Shown here piece by piece: positions 27,101 through 42,100 of a stretch of 64,000 bases of DNA. A program made the translations under genes and the position numbers. The notes beneath the pieces were generated by a model. That model saw only the letters and a list, made by a program, of their open reading frames with translations. It had not been told where the DNA came from and did no database searches. Source of the stretch: Dipetalonema caudispina (taxonomy: Eukaryota; Nematoda; Chromadorea; Rhabditida; Onchocercidae); the NCBI GenBank assembly GCA_013365325.1, contig JABVXV010000001.1:1178001-1242000 (forward strand), given 5' to 3'. Every line of letters starts with the position of its first letter. Positions within the stretch are counted from its first letter, which is position 1.

Positions 27101-30100
27101 CCTGATAATGGTCAATTCTCTGGTTTTTTCATTCAGAAATGAATGCAACAGACTCGATTCATTTGAAAATTCCAGTAACAGTTTTGTTAAAACATTCAAC
27201 CTTAACGAAAATAAAATTAAAGATTCATTTACTTAAAACTGCTGCAAAATGTCAGAAATAAAAAATGATTAAGCAGAAAGGATTCACATCATATGATTTA
27301 AACAAATTTTCAAACAGATAATTCATGTTCTTCTCGCGCATTTAAAGCCATGATTTTACTTAAAAAGCTGAGTATTTGTTTGAATAATCCTATTTGTGAC
27401 TTTATTTACCTCGGTAAAATGATATCGGTATGCTGTAGTAGTTGATTATAATTTGTTTCAAGTTTATTTCGGTGTTCTTTTAGATTATGAAACTGATCAG
27501 GCGTGAGAAATTCTGCACCTTCCGCACACAAACGATCTGTTTCCTCGATACTTTCTTGCACTTTGGATGCGTACGTCAGTAGTTCAGTTCTCATTTCCTT
27601 AAAGAACGAATAAAATAATGCCTCGTTATAAAGTTCATTATGAGCTCATACTGAATTCCCTGTAATAACTACATATCTAAGAGATAATGTATTCGAAGGA
27701 GGTGGGAGGTGAGTATCTGGCCTGAAAAATTATATCCTTTCAACACTGAGAACATTTCACGTAAACCATTTTAATATATGGAAACTCTGATGTTGTTTAA
27801 ACTGGCGGAAACCTGCATTCGATCGAAAGCTGACGATGCATCCTCCGATGAAGTGACCAGCCAGAAACCTTCCGAAATTGCTGTACTTATCGTACCAAAT
27901 GTATCCAGAATTTCTGATATTTTTATTTGTCTTTCAGTGCATTCATTATGCAAATTTTCCTGCAAATTAATATTGTTAATAACTGCTCATCAATTACTAA
28001 AATGTCTGTTTTTCTGAACTCTCTGTACACTGAGCATCATCAATAATTCAACACTTTTCTACTACCTTATATTTATCCTTTGAATATAAGGATTGTTTCA
28101 AATCCGAAACGTAGAAGACATTATCATTTCATATTGTATAAATAATCTATGATATCTTCAAACTTTGTACTAACGATTGGTTTAGTGTGCATAGCAATGA
28201 AGTAAGTTTGCGGCTAATTATTACAATTTTTCGAAACATTCAGGTTGGATAAAATGAATGTTTTTCAGAAGCAATCGTAATTATTGTATCTACAATACTG
28301 AGACTACCGTTACCTTGTCATATGAAAGTTGCAGTTCAAAAAAGAAATCTCACAGTTAGTAAATAAATCTTATTTCTATAAATGCTTTACAAAAAGAATG
28401 AAAATAATCTAACTACCTGATTTCAGTCTCGGAAATAATATTTACTCGCATTCAGTTCAGCATCTACTGCTTTAATGAACAAGTACCTTTCATCCGGAAA
28501 AGCATAAGAAAAGCATAATTTATTCCACTTTTTTATTTAAATCTTGACTAAATTCACCCAGCTTACCTCAAATTAGAGAGTAATGAGCAAATTTTCTTCT
28601 AATTTATGAGTAAAATCACGATTCGAACTTCAGAGCTTTTTACCAAACTGATTGCCTTCTAATAAATCTGTCACCGTGGAAACCTCTCTTTTCAATCTGA
28701 CTAGAAGTCTAAAAGAATGAAAGCTCAAAAAATCGACAAGAATTTGCACAGCCCAGAATACAAATTCATGATTCGTGAACCCTTTTCTCATACAGTCACC
28801 GCGACAGTGTTACTATCATTCAAACTAATTTCGATAATTCGATATCGGAAAAAATTAAATGTTCAAACATTTTCCAGTGCAAATCCTTATTTAAGTAGAA
28901 GGTTTTTCTGATACTTCTAAAATGAGACGATCTGAAGCTACATTGGAAAGAGATTAATGAGGGAATGATATATGAGTTTGATGTAACAAATTTCTACCAT
29001 AAATGCATTAAATAAGATTTATTATTTTACTCTACAATAGGGCATAATTAATAAATGTACCTAAAGTTTTCATTGTCATTAATCCCTTTATTTAACTCTA
29101 CTTTTGAATAAGTAGGAATTGAGCACCAACGGCTCAACCTTACTCTTCGCCAGTGTCATTGAAAGATGTTTGATACTAACGATAAAAACTTAAGAAATCA
29201 ACAGTTTTTGATCCTATTTTAAATCCTTTAAAATTAAAATTACAACAGTCTGATGCAGTCAAAGGAAAAAGTTAACTGTTTAGTTGGATGAACTATGAAG
29301 TACTCTCAGGTCATGTATTCCGGTGAAGGAAAAGAATCTGTAGAGTTCTGAGCATGTCTATAAGTCTGCTGTAGTGGCTCTTATACGACACCTCACTGGA
29401 CTAGAAACGCTAGCGTGACCTCATTACTTTAATTTCAGCACTCGAATCAGTTCTTGAAATCTTTCTCTCAAAAAATCATGCATTATTTCAAATACTCTTG
29501 TATTGCCAACTTATTTGCTTGTATTAAAATGAGTTTAAAAACGATTTCACCAACAGTGCATGCATGAATCTTCGATTTCCGCAGTTATAGATGCAGCTAT
29601 ATTCCAACGAAAAGGGTGTAAAAAATAATTTTTGTGCTAAAATTCTCAAATTTGTGCAATCTTTACCATTATTTTTCCATTGGGATTTCAAACCATACTT
29701 CACATGCTATTATTTCATAATATATTTTGCACGAAAAAAATTATATACAAAAAGAAATTTCGAAAAAAAAAGCAAGGAATATAACAAAATCGATTTTAGT
29801 TGGAAGAAAAATGACAACATGAATAGTGAGTGTAGAAGTGAATGATTCTAAATTTCAAGAATTTCAAGATTTCATTCCGGAAAGCGTATGAATTTGTGAT
29901 ATGAAATTAATCCGTACAAGAAAAAGAGATAGATACACGAGATGAATTACTCATCATTCAATTCAGTCATTCAGATCAAGTGATATGATCAAAGAAGTTC
30001 AGTAACTGTGGTAGTTGTTATCCATTTTGTTGTTTATGAATAACCATCATATTTTTTCATTGAAAATGAAGGGACTGGCAATCTTCAAAAATGCTGGCAG

Positions 30101-33100
30101 TGAGTAATGTCTTCTACCATTAGTTCGTAAAGAGAAAAGATAACAAAGTAATACGGAGATGAGGAGTAGCAAGTGATTGAATTCTTAACACAAAAAGAAC
30201 CGTAATGTTTAGATGGACATTTCAGATTAATGGAAACAATGCTTTCAATGACAGCATGCTTTAATATTTACACTCCCTTATCTTGATGTATCTGTAAAAG
30301 AAATAAAATATAATATCATTTATTTTCTCAGCAAATAAGACAATAGTAATTTTAATTCCAAAGTTTTATGCAACCAAATTAAATGCTAGTATTAAATGGT
30401 AGTCTTTGAGGTTAAAATTTCAAACCATATGCAAATCAACCAATTCTCTACTATTGCAAACTTATCAAGAAGATAATATCAATACCACCTCGGAATTAGG
30501 AAAATTCAAACTACAGTAGCTCCATCGTCATAAAAGCGATAAATTTAAGAGAAAGTATAACAGAATGATAAGAACGTATAATTGAATATGGTGATTAGAG
30601 CGATGTGCCTCAACAGTTAACTACTGAAAGATATCTATCAAAACTGAATCAGCGAAAAATTATGCAAAAGTCTTGCAATGTTTTTTATTCAATTAAAAAG
30701 TGTGATAAATATTTTCTATACTAAATTTCGAAAAGCTTCTTAAATGGAAGCAAAACTACGTTTTTAAGCAAGGGACAAGTGATTATTGAAAAAGTTAGAA
30801 GACAGCGGACAAAAATACAAACAAAACTACGTAAATAATTACTAAGGGAACACATCGGAAGTTCGCATCGTTGTGGATGATGTCGATGACGTATAGGTTG
30901 TGTATGGAGCAAGTGGATCAGTAGTTTGTCGCAATTCAGATGGCTGGCCGCGCCAGCTGACAGTTTTCGTGTAAATTTTAACGCCAGATTCTGATGGACT
31001 GACGCTAACAGATTCAATTAATGGTGTCTGCCCCAATTCTTCAACAGAAATATTCAGTGTTTCCATCATTCGTTTAGCTGTGTCCGGGGTCATCATTTTC
31101 ATATGTACTGCTCGCGGAATTGAGTATCGCCGACCACTTGTTGGATGAACGATGTCGCCAGTGATAATATCTATCAGGCCACTTTCCGCCGCCTCACGGA
31201 TCGAAACTCGTGAACTACCCTCTGGAAGCTCAATGACTTTTTCTTCAACATCAAAACCACGTCCCCGCAGATTATCCAAAAATTCGTGTTGCATATCAGC
31301 CATAGCTTGCGGATCATCAATTAGGCTCTTTCCTCTACTTCCTCGTGATGCTTCTGAGCTAGATCTAACTCGACGTGAGAGACCAGGTTCAGGACGGTGA
31401 GGTGACGAGAGCTTCCCGACCATTGTCTCCTCTCTATAGCGTGGTGTACCACTTCCAATTTTCCGTTCATCCACTGGCTCCAACTTGAACCTATAACCTT
31501 CAGCATCACGACGTTTCACGGCTTCCGTGACCGCTTGAGCAGCTTGCATGGGAGATGCAATCAAGGCGATCAGACCTTTTTCTAGGGCGTCCTTAAGTGT
31601 AATTTTAACTCCTGCACGTATGTGGTTATATTTGCCATCTGAATCAATAAGTCCCTGATTCAGTGCTTCTTTTACTGTCATTGTATGGCTAGATTCCAGA
31701 TCGTGCAACAATGAATCCCCGTCAATAACATCACGATCAACAGCGGATTTGAAAGTCAAGTAAAGGCCTGACTTTTTATCCCTTATCCGCCCGGAAATCT
31801 CATCGAATTCTTCCCTGAACAATACATTTGCTAGATTTCGCTCATCTGAATCTTCTAGAGCCTCAACATTACCGGTATCAATGTATCCTTCTTCAATTGC
31901 CTGATTAATCGACATCTGCCTTCCCGAATCAGAATCAGTAAATCGATTTTGTGCAACATCAATCATACCTTTGCTTAACGCTTCCGCGAATGTCATTTTA
32001 TCAATACGTTTCAGTTTTTCACCAATGAAGAATGGTATTTTGCCTTCTGCCGTTGCACGAGAAACAGGCATAATAATTTGTTCGTCAAATTGAATAGTTT
32101 TGTTTCTAGGATCTACTAGTTTGTTCCGAACAGCCTCAATCAGATTAAGTTTTCTTTTTGTACGATAATCCAACAGAAAAGGTTCTGTGATGGCTTTATA
32201 AGTTTCAGCATCGATCAAACCTTTATTAGAAGCATCCTTCAGCGTTATTACCTCTTTTGTAATGATATTTGAATATTGACCTGTACTCGCGTCAATAAGG
32301 CCTTCCGTCAGAGCGGTTAGGACTGGTACTCCATATCCTTTTGTCGGATCATACACCCCTTCCATCGTAAGGCTTGTATACACCGGTTTCATAATATCTA
32401 ACCAAGCCAATTTTTCATTTGTGAACGGATTTTTTACCTCACCGGTTTTCGGATTTATGATACCGAGTTCTATGGCTCTTTGTACTGATATCCTTTCCCC
32501 ATTTGCTGGGTGAGACACACCCTTTGGTAATGTTTCCGACAAGGTGACATCTACCAGACCCATATTTGCCGCTTGTGCAAGAGTTAACGCATCACCTGTC
32601 TTTGGATTGAGGTAAGTTAAGCTTTGTAAATCGACTAACTTGGCTCGAACAGCATCTTCCAAGCTTAGCTTTTCACCACGAGCATCAACCACACCCCTTG
32701 TGACAGCACTTTGAATGTTCGATCTGAAAACAGAGTAGGTCTTCGTCATCTGCTTTCCTTTTTTGTCAACGCGTGCAATACCAATTCGCTGAGCATCTTG
32801 AAGTGACATGACACGACCATTTCTTTTATCTCTTATCTTGTCAATACCAATAAATTCAGCATGTGGTTCCAACTGAATAGACTGCATTTGTGCGGTGCTT
32901 TTTACAACAGTCTTGGCCTCAGTCATATAAGGATCACCATGCAGTTGGATTGTAAATTTCATCCCAGATGATGGATCAATGTATTCACCTCTTTCAACGC
33001 CTCCTTCTCCACGCACAACTTTCACTGTTACCTGTTTTCCACCACCCAAGTCAACTACCTCCTGACGTCCTGGACCTAAAGTCCGTTGTTCCATTACAGC

Positions 33101-36100
33101 AAGTGAGGACTTTTCAGAAGGTTCTGGTGCATAAGGAGTAAGTTGCAACTTGCGCTCTACTAGACGTGTTGATTGAAGTTTCTGTGGGGTATGTGTTCTT
33201 GAACCAGAACCAGTTAACACACCACTGGTAAGAGCCTGAGGAAAAGTCATTATTTCAGTCATATTCTTCGTGTAAACTATGCCTCTGACAGGATCAATAA
33301 CTTTTTTCTCAACCGCTGCGTTGTAAGGCAATTCTTCACGTGTTGATGGATCACGGAAAACGATACTTTGGCTATCAATAAGCTTAGTTGTAATTGCATC
33401 CTCAATTTTAATACTACCTCCATCTGGTGTCGTCAGTCGACCCGTAGATAAATCAAGCTTTCCAGATACCAAAGCTCCTTCTAGACTGTGAGGTAGACCT
33501 TTACTTCTTAAAAGACCTTGCGAATGGGCTGTTTTTAGGTCAATAAATTTCCCTGTTTCTGTATCCAACACCGTTCCTTCCGTATCATTAATAATATTTT
33601 CATCTATGGCTTCTAGAAGTGACAATTCACGCATTCTACGCTTATCTAATACGGTTGTGCCATAGGGATTGAATAATCCTTTGATTATTGACTCTTTCAA
33701 AGACATTTGCTTCTGCGTCTGTGGGTCAGTAAACATACCGCTCTGTGCATCATACCAATTCGAATCCAGCGCATTCATCAACGTTTGCTCTGTATATCCT
33801 CCAGGCCCACCGAATAATGCTTCCTTTTTCGATAACTCACTTCGTTTTTGTATTTTATAAGTGGTATGGATCGCATCAGATGCATTTTCAGGTACACCAC
33901 CTGTTGGAAAAACACGATGCTGTAATGCCGCTTGAGCCAGAGAATACCTTTTGTTTTCCCGTTTATCTAAATAATAACGATCTTTCTCATTGATAACACC
34001 CCACTTTTCAGCTTCCTCAAATGACATTTCACGTGCAGTCAAGGTATCGTAAACACGTAGATCGTTTCGGCCAATTTTACCAAAAGCAAGAGCTGCATCA
34101 AGGGTAAGTCGTTCTCCAGTAACATGATCAACCAATTCCCCTCTACCTGAATCAAATGTCCAAGATTGTTCTGTTTCTTCCACAATTGGAGTCCCAATTG
34201 GACGAAAACTTATGACTGCTTCAGAACCTGGTGAAAACTGTATCACTTTCTTTTTCGAACTTCCTATCCCAAGTGGTGCCTCAGCCTCTACGAGCACTAT
34301 CTTCTTATTAATCAACGTCTCGAAATTAACCATTTGACCACTCAGTTCCATGAAACCGTTTTTATCAATTGTTTTCTTATTCATTGCTTCGGTAATAGGA
34401 ATATGAGTGCCAGTGGATGGATCTACGACAGTAATACTTCTACTGTCGAGGACACCCAATTGAAATGCCTCTTGCAACGTTAGTGAACGACTTAAATTTG
34501 GTAGAGAAACTGTTCCTGTTTTAAGGTTTACATAATCTTTACGTTCTGCGTCCAGAATATGATAACCATCAGCTGGTATTTCGAACGAATCTTTACTGCC
34601 TGTGACTGCGCGATAAACGGATACACCGCCTGGGCCTCCCAGTGCTGTTGTTTCTGTTTTTCTTACTTTCTTGACAGTTGTTACAGTTTCTTCAATATTT
34701 TTATCTGGGTAAAACTTCGGTGCTAATTGTTGCGCTGTTTCAGTTACAGATTCGGTTATTTTCTCTTCGACAGTAGGGCCAGCACCTGCTTTGGATGGGA
34801 TGATCCACTCATCAGATGGGTGAATTAACCCCTGACTTAACGCTTCTTCAAAGCTCATTTCAGTATCGCCTTGCCGAAAACGATGAGTGCGCGAATCAAC
34901 TAAACCTTGTCTCATGGCTTCTGCTAGTGTTACTTTTACTTCGTCGGTAGTTGAACTTTCTCTTTGTCCCGGCCGTCTAATTCGCTTTTTATGATCGATT
35001 TTTTTGATTGGTGTTACCAGAGAAGGATGAATGTCAAGCATTGCCGACAATTGCAAGGCTCCTTTGAGAGTTAACAATCCATCGTCATATGCTTGCTTCG
35101 GGGATAGCTCCCTATTCGTCCGTTTGTCAACGTAAACACCTTTTTGAGGATCAATGAATCCCTTTGCTACAGCACGAATCACCGTCATATCTTGTCTCGG
35201 ACCATTTCTGATACCCAATGATGTAGTTAAAAGTTCGAAAAGCATAGGGTCCAACAAATCTTTGTCCGCACAGTCGGTTATAAGGAAACTTTCATTTGTA
35301 GCAAGATCTACAACCCTTTCAGCTTGGAGTATAATTACACCACGATCTACGGCCTCGTTAAAAGTTAGATTTTCTTTTGTCATCGTATTCTTGATACCTT
35401 TCACATTGAAAATGGAATGCCGTACACGCCTGATCAGTAATCCATCGCTGACTGCTTCATTTACAGAAAAAACTTTTTGCTGCTTTTGAAGCATAATCCT
35501 ACCATCAGGTTCCAACAATCCTCGCTCCAAAGCTTCTGCGATGGAAATCACATCTTTTTCATCAGGATCTACAATATGACGTATGTCCGGATCCAATAAA
35601 CCAACAGCAATTGCTTCTAACAATGTGAAACGACTCTTGGTGCCTCCATCGATGAACTTATTTGTTGAATCGATCAAGTCTTTTTGACTGATTTCCGTAA
35701 GCGTTAAAGGTTTCTGTATGAGATCTTTTGAAAAAGCTTCTTGAAGGGTAAGAGTCTGACTTTTTAGCAGATCATTAAAATTGCCCTGACGGGTATTCAC
35801 TGCGTTACGTACAATCGCTTCACCTAAAGTAATACGCCGATTTTCATCCGTTTTCACTATTTCTGGAACATGTAAATTTAGGAGTGCATACTGTTTCGAA
35901 ACAGCTTCGCGTAAGGTAATTTTTTCGCCACTATGTTTGTCCACAAATTCACCGCTGTACCCATCAATTAAGCCTGTTTCAAGACATTCAGATAAGGTAA
36001 TTGCAATCATTGTATGCGGACGGCATCCGCCAATCTGAATATATCCGTTGTAGAGGGCATCTTTGAGTGGCATTGTCTCTCTTGTGTATTTTCCGGTGAA

Positions 36101-39100
36101 GTAGCCGGTTTCCTTATTTACAACGCCTTGTTCAATAGCATTTTCTAGTGACAAAGGTGGTAGCTTCAATACGCCCATTTTAACCAGTCGATGTTGTGTG
36201 TCAAGTGTTATGATTCCTCGAGAAATACAGTCGTACATTGGCAGGATATCACCTGTTTCAATATCTCGCAATTGACGGATATCGGGATCATACAAGCCGA
36301 TCTGGATAGCCTCTAATAGAGATAAACTTTCACCAGTTTCTGGATGACGCACGCCATAATGAGTGTTAAGCACTTCATGGAAACCACCATCAATGTATCC
36401 TAATTCCGCAGCTTTCTCCAGACTAATTCTAGCACCCGAAACAATATCGTAGAATTCCCCCCCGCCAGAATGCAAATCTAGCAATCCTTGGCGTATAGCT
36501 TCAACAAAAGTTAAGATTTCGCCAGTTTGCTTGTGCAAAATGCCTTCCATTTCATAAAATTGCGTTTTAGTAATTGTTTCTTCTTGGTACATCTGCATTT
36601 CATCCTCATGTTCAGCTATTGTTGCTCTCTCAGGAACATCCCGACTTTCTTCAAATTCTTCCAGTTCACCACCCTCGGATACAATTGCCTGTTGCATGCC
36701 ATGACTCAGGTTAGGCATCTGAAACAAATTATCGGTTAACCTTCTAACTCACTGCTGTTTTTTACCCGCAAAATTTAATGAAAGAATTAGTGCTGGATTG
36801 TGCGACAGTTCGGAAGTGACTGAGTAAAGCACTTCGTGAAAACCAAATGAAAATCATTTCGCTGCGCAAACAGTTGAAGTTGCGTTCCGGTTCGCATTTA
36901 TGGACCCAAGGATATTTTGAATCTATATACTATTCCAAAACACAGAAACAGAGATTAATGATTTTTCATTTCATTGCTACAAACAAATGAGAGCCTACTT
37001 TTGGTCTTCTTTGTTCTTTCTCACGATATCGCCGTTCCTCTTCCTCACGTAAACGCCGCTCATCTTCCTCTTGCCGACGACGGTCTTCTTCTGCTCGTCG
37101 GCGTTCATCATCCAATCGCCTCCGTTCACGTTCCCTTCTCGCTTCATCTTCTCGACGACGACGTTCTTCCTCTTCTTCCTCACGTCTCCTTCGGTCTCTG
37201 TCTTCTTTTCTTTTCCTTTCCCTCTCCGCATCTTCCATTTCTCGCCTTCTTGCATCCTCTTCTGCTTTTCGTCTAGCTGCATCTTCTGCAGCTCTACGTC
37301 TAGCATCTTCTTCCATTCTTCGTCGTGCTTCATCTTCCGCTCTTCGACGTGCATCCTCCGCCGCCTCACGTTCACGGCGTAAACGATCAGCCTCTTCTGC
37401 TGCTCGACGTGCATCCTCAGCAGCTTTACGTTGCTTTCGGAGGCGATCAGCATCCTCCAGTGCCTTCAGTCGAGCTGCTTCAAACTGGCGACGTTTTTCC
37501 TCCTCTTCAGCTCGTCTTCGTTCCTCCTCCTCCTAGAACAAATGGAAGACATCTGCGTGGAAGCAGGAAGACGATTGTTGCGCAAAGTAGAATCAAGTAA
37601 TGCTATCTTTTAATTGCAGCACTTCAGTGCCTGTCTGCAAGTGAATGAGAGAGATGGGACAACAATATGACGAACATCTGGAAGCCAAAACCAACCGATC
37701 TAAAAAAAGTACCCTGGTGTGAAAAGAATAAGCAAAAGAAGCAAGAAATGGAAACAAAAACGCACACAACTACAAGGCAACGATAACGGCTGCAACGGCG
37801 CATAAAATACGACATATTTGTGAAGTGCAGTCTGAAATACCCAATGGGAACTAAAGCACAGTAATTTTAAGAATTCCCTAATTTCTTTTAAAATCCATAA
37901 AGTTCCAAATTGTTTTATCCTTCGATACATCTTCCAGTGCATCTGCACAATTGTTGCTTACCTAAAATGTTGCTCAAAGCATGCATAAGGGCTTGGAGAG
38001 GTCAATTTGGTGTTAGTACATAAATTTATACACGAGTTGAAAACTGCGCCTTCCTCATTCTGGAAAAGCTCACAAAGCGCTTGATAGTTATAACAACTTT
38101 TTACGACAAATCCTTTTTAGTTCCAGCCTAGAAATGATAATAATAGGTTGAAGACATTTCACTAAAAAGTCTTTATGAGGAGGTGATAAGCGCATAAGAA
38201 TGAAAACAACGTCTAGGTTTCTAACCTGGAAATAGGTCCTTAGAAGAAGTGGAATTTGAACGATTAATTTATTGCCATGTTACTAACACTTAAGTAATAC
38301 CTGACTTCATTACTCAGGTCATCAGAATGACATGAAGAAAAATATTTCGATTTTAAACTACAAATCAATCATAAATCCTGCAAATACAGAAAAAGTTGTG
38401 CCAATGCTGAATTTTGGGTCAATTAATTCCTTCACGGTTACTCTGCTGTTGTTGGTATTGTTGTTGCTGTTAATTAGGGAAGCTAGCTAAAAAGGTGGCA
38501 ATGAATGGCCAAATAAAGCCAAGAGAACTGGAACAAACAGAAGTAAGAAAGAATATTGGAAGCCACTAGAAATTATGATTGTGTTAAAAAAAAATAGTGG
38601 AAATGAATGCTAAAACATGTAAGCATGTGTCGGCGCGCAGTTGGTTACAACTTTGTTGAAATCGGTTGGTTTCGAAATTTCAAATTTTTTAAATACTATT
38701 TAATTTCGGGGATTATTTTATGTCAGTCGCATCATTAAGTGATACCATGACCTCACTTCACTGCAGTAACACATAAGTACTCAACCGATCAGAAGCGTAG
38801 TCATCCCTTTGGCATTACTGAATCTGAGATTCATAACATTCATAATTTACTGTTTTTATTTTTCAGAAATCTCAATTTGCTGTACAGTGATGAGCTAGTA
38901 ACAAACTTATCGGTTCGTCAAATTTGGTTATAGAGCTTCAGAAAAACGGAATAAATATTTTTCGGGAAGAAAACATGCGAACAGACCTTCCAATAGCTCG
39001 TACTGTCATCAAACGTTGTATTTAATGTAAATTCTATTAGGGTTGCTAAAAAGATGTCAACTTCTTTTAATACATAAATAAAGACTCCAAAAGGTAAAAA

Positions 39101-42100
39101 ATTACTAACCTGTTTTTTTCGCTTCCAATTCTGGATTAATACTTGCATTACGTTGCGACGTTCAAGTATTAGTGAGCTCAGCTGAGCAAATCGCCTATTT
39201 AGATGTTCCAGTTCTTCCGTTATTTGTTGAACTCCATTCTTTGGTTGCGGTATCGAACGACGGAAACTATTTCGGATGTCCGGACCGTGAATGTTTATGA
39301 TATTTTCCATGTATTGCACTAACCGATTATCGTAACCCTGAAAATCAGAGAACTTGCATCCTGAAAACCGTGCTACAATCTTTCACTTAAAAGACTCTCA
39401 AGTTTTCTCCCGTAAGTTACGTAAGAATTCTCTGCTGGTTTTGGCAGTCTCAGATGGCAATTAACGACCTGAATGATAGAAAAAAAAGTCAATCTGTAAA
39501 TAAAATATCGTTCATCAGTGGGAATAATACAATTCAAAATTATTATAGTTACTGATCAAGTTATGAAAATAATCACACTTTAGAATTCAACTGTTACTAA
39601 ATGTACCTTCGCTTCACGAATGAATTTTCCACCTTCACGGTTCACATTTTCTACTGCCTCAGTACGTTCCTGTAACTGAGAATACTCAGCAATAAGTTGG
39701 TCCAATTGTTGTTGATATTGCTCTGGACGAAGTTCTTCGGGTTTGCGCAAGCTATAAATTTTATTTTTTCTTCCACCGTTTGAAATAAAAAAAAAAATTT
39801 TCAGGTAAACATAAAAGTGATAGAAAAGAATCTAAAGAGCATCCGAGAGCTTTACTTCATGATTCCCTTCTTGTCATTGTCAAAACTTCATAGATTTTCA
39901 GATAAATCTATGGAATGACGCGAAAAAATCTTAATAGAAGTGAATGCTTTGTAACTTTTTAACTTCTAAATGTCAATTCTTTTTCATGATAAGCCCATAT
40001 CAACCTAAAGTATTCATTTACAAAACTGCAATCTATCAAGACAAAAATAAGATATTTCGGAAAATCTTTAAAAACAGAATATCACCTATTAATGGTCGCT
40101 TCGACACTGTCAAGCCATCTGATTTCATTTTCATATTCGGTACGGTAAACCATTTGAGTTTGCAGAGCATGTTCAGCAGTTTTTAAGCGATCGACTACTT
40201 GAGAACAAACGTTTTCCCATCGAACGGTTGATGTTTGCACTTCGTCTTCTAGTCGATCAACATCGGGATGACTGCAAATAAGTGGTCTTTTTTATCCTGA
40301 TATACCAAAACTTGTGACTTTTCATTGGAGTTACAAACAGTTACTGCAAATTGACTATATGTTATGCAACAAAAATTTACTAGGATAACAAAATTGCTCT
40401 GGCATTCAACACAATTTTACTTCTTACCGGTGATTTAACGACACACCGGACATCATCAAACATCAATACTGTCCTCTCACTACGTTCCGAATCCATGTCC
40501 AATTATTTAAAATTTACTTTGGCGATTGGCGAGTTCGTGAAACGTGCTGACGTAGAAGGGCAATATTACGATTGAGAGCATCAACGATGGTCTGTTGTTG
40601 TTGTAAAACCATATTCAACTCAAGCAACTGCGAATGGACACCTCGTAATTTATCCAAAGAGGCTGGCATATCATCAAAAGAATTAAGCGTGATTTCATGC
40701 TGTCGTACAATATCAGTTACCTACAAAACTGTTCACATCATAAACCAGTTATATTATATTTAATGATTTGCTATCAGTAGTAGGAAAACAAATTGCGAGG
40801 AATGTGGATTATTTTTAAAAGTTTGTCTCGGAAAAGCCAAGATATATCCTTGCGTATAATGTACAGTAAAATGTCTTTCACTTAAGTTCAAATCACATAT
40901 ATTACTGATATTTATTTATGCAGCAAGAGTAAAGAGTCCATGGGACAAACATTCAATTTCGTTTAGTCAAAGAAAATGCCAACTCGATAAGGTAAAACAG
41001 CTGTAATGCAGGTTGGACAAAGAGAAACCGAAATCAGTTGTCACAACAGTGACGCACTGCAGTCAGGACAAAAACAGAATGAATAAAACCACAGATTTCA
41101 AGTTCAATTCAGTTCAGAGTTCAACACTTACTCGCGACCAGTAGCGAGAGCAGCGATCGACGAAGGAGATGAACAGATATACAAGTATCACTATCTCATT
41201 CATAAAATTAGGACCCCGATAGCAGTGAATCATCTAATAGGAATGGCGAAGTTCAACAATAGAATCCATTGAACTACCACTATAAAAAAGCATTCGATTT
41301 CCCAAGTTCTCTTGTGCTGTGCCTTTGAATAAATGTTATTCAAACCAACTTCCAATCCACTCCGACAGCTTACAAGCAGAAGGAAGGATTCCAAATCGCT
41401 GACACCTTCCGTCTGAATTTTAGATCGGGAAAACCTTTGTAATCCGACAATTTGTATTCCAAGAAGAATGACCTCTACTTATACCTATTTAATTTTTTAC
41501 ATTGATTCGAAAGGCCTACAATAATAAGTAATAGAATAAGAGTTATTCAAGAATTACCTCAATGAGTCCATTTAGTACAGCTTCCAAGGATTTTAATCGT
41601 TCAACATACATCCTTGACAATTCCCATAAATCTTCCCAACGACCACTTAAATGATCGAAATTAGCTCGTTGCGATGGTGTTGGTTCAGGAATTTGCCGAA
41701 ACAGCTCATTCACAGTTGATACATCAACATCTAATGCTTGTAATCCATCTTCGAAATCCTTATGTCCAACGGTCAGCCTTTCAAGCTCCTCTCGTGATCT
41801 TGGAATGTTCTGAAGTGAAATTTTAAAATAAAATCGAAGTATCGAAAATGTTGCCCACTTTCAATGCCTCTGAGTAGTGCACAAAGATATTAGCAAACAT
41901 TCTGCTCGATAACTCAAAAAAGATACCTGCATAACCCGATCGTTCAGGTTCCGATATGCTTCATCGAGTTTATTAAGCAACTCCGCAATTTTCGCATCAA
42001 ACTGAGCTCCAACTTCGGGTTCTAGGATATGTTAATTATAGGATAGCAGATATATATATTTATGAGATATACAAAATAATATGCTAATTCGATCATCAAA

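Noticed and set aside
35154..35489. Plus-strand open frames opposite the plectin-repeat exon (also at 31152, 33669, 33745)
   Set aside because: They are shadows of a long, strongly supported minus-strand coding exon; no domain and no splice context.
36974..37600. Overlapping long open frames on both strands at the charged exon
   Set aside because: The biased GAR/GAN codon composition keeps several frames open; only one minus frame has correct splice borders and phase.
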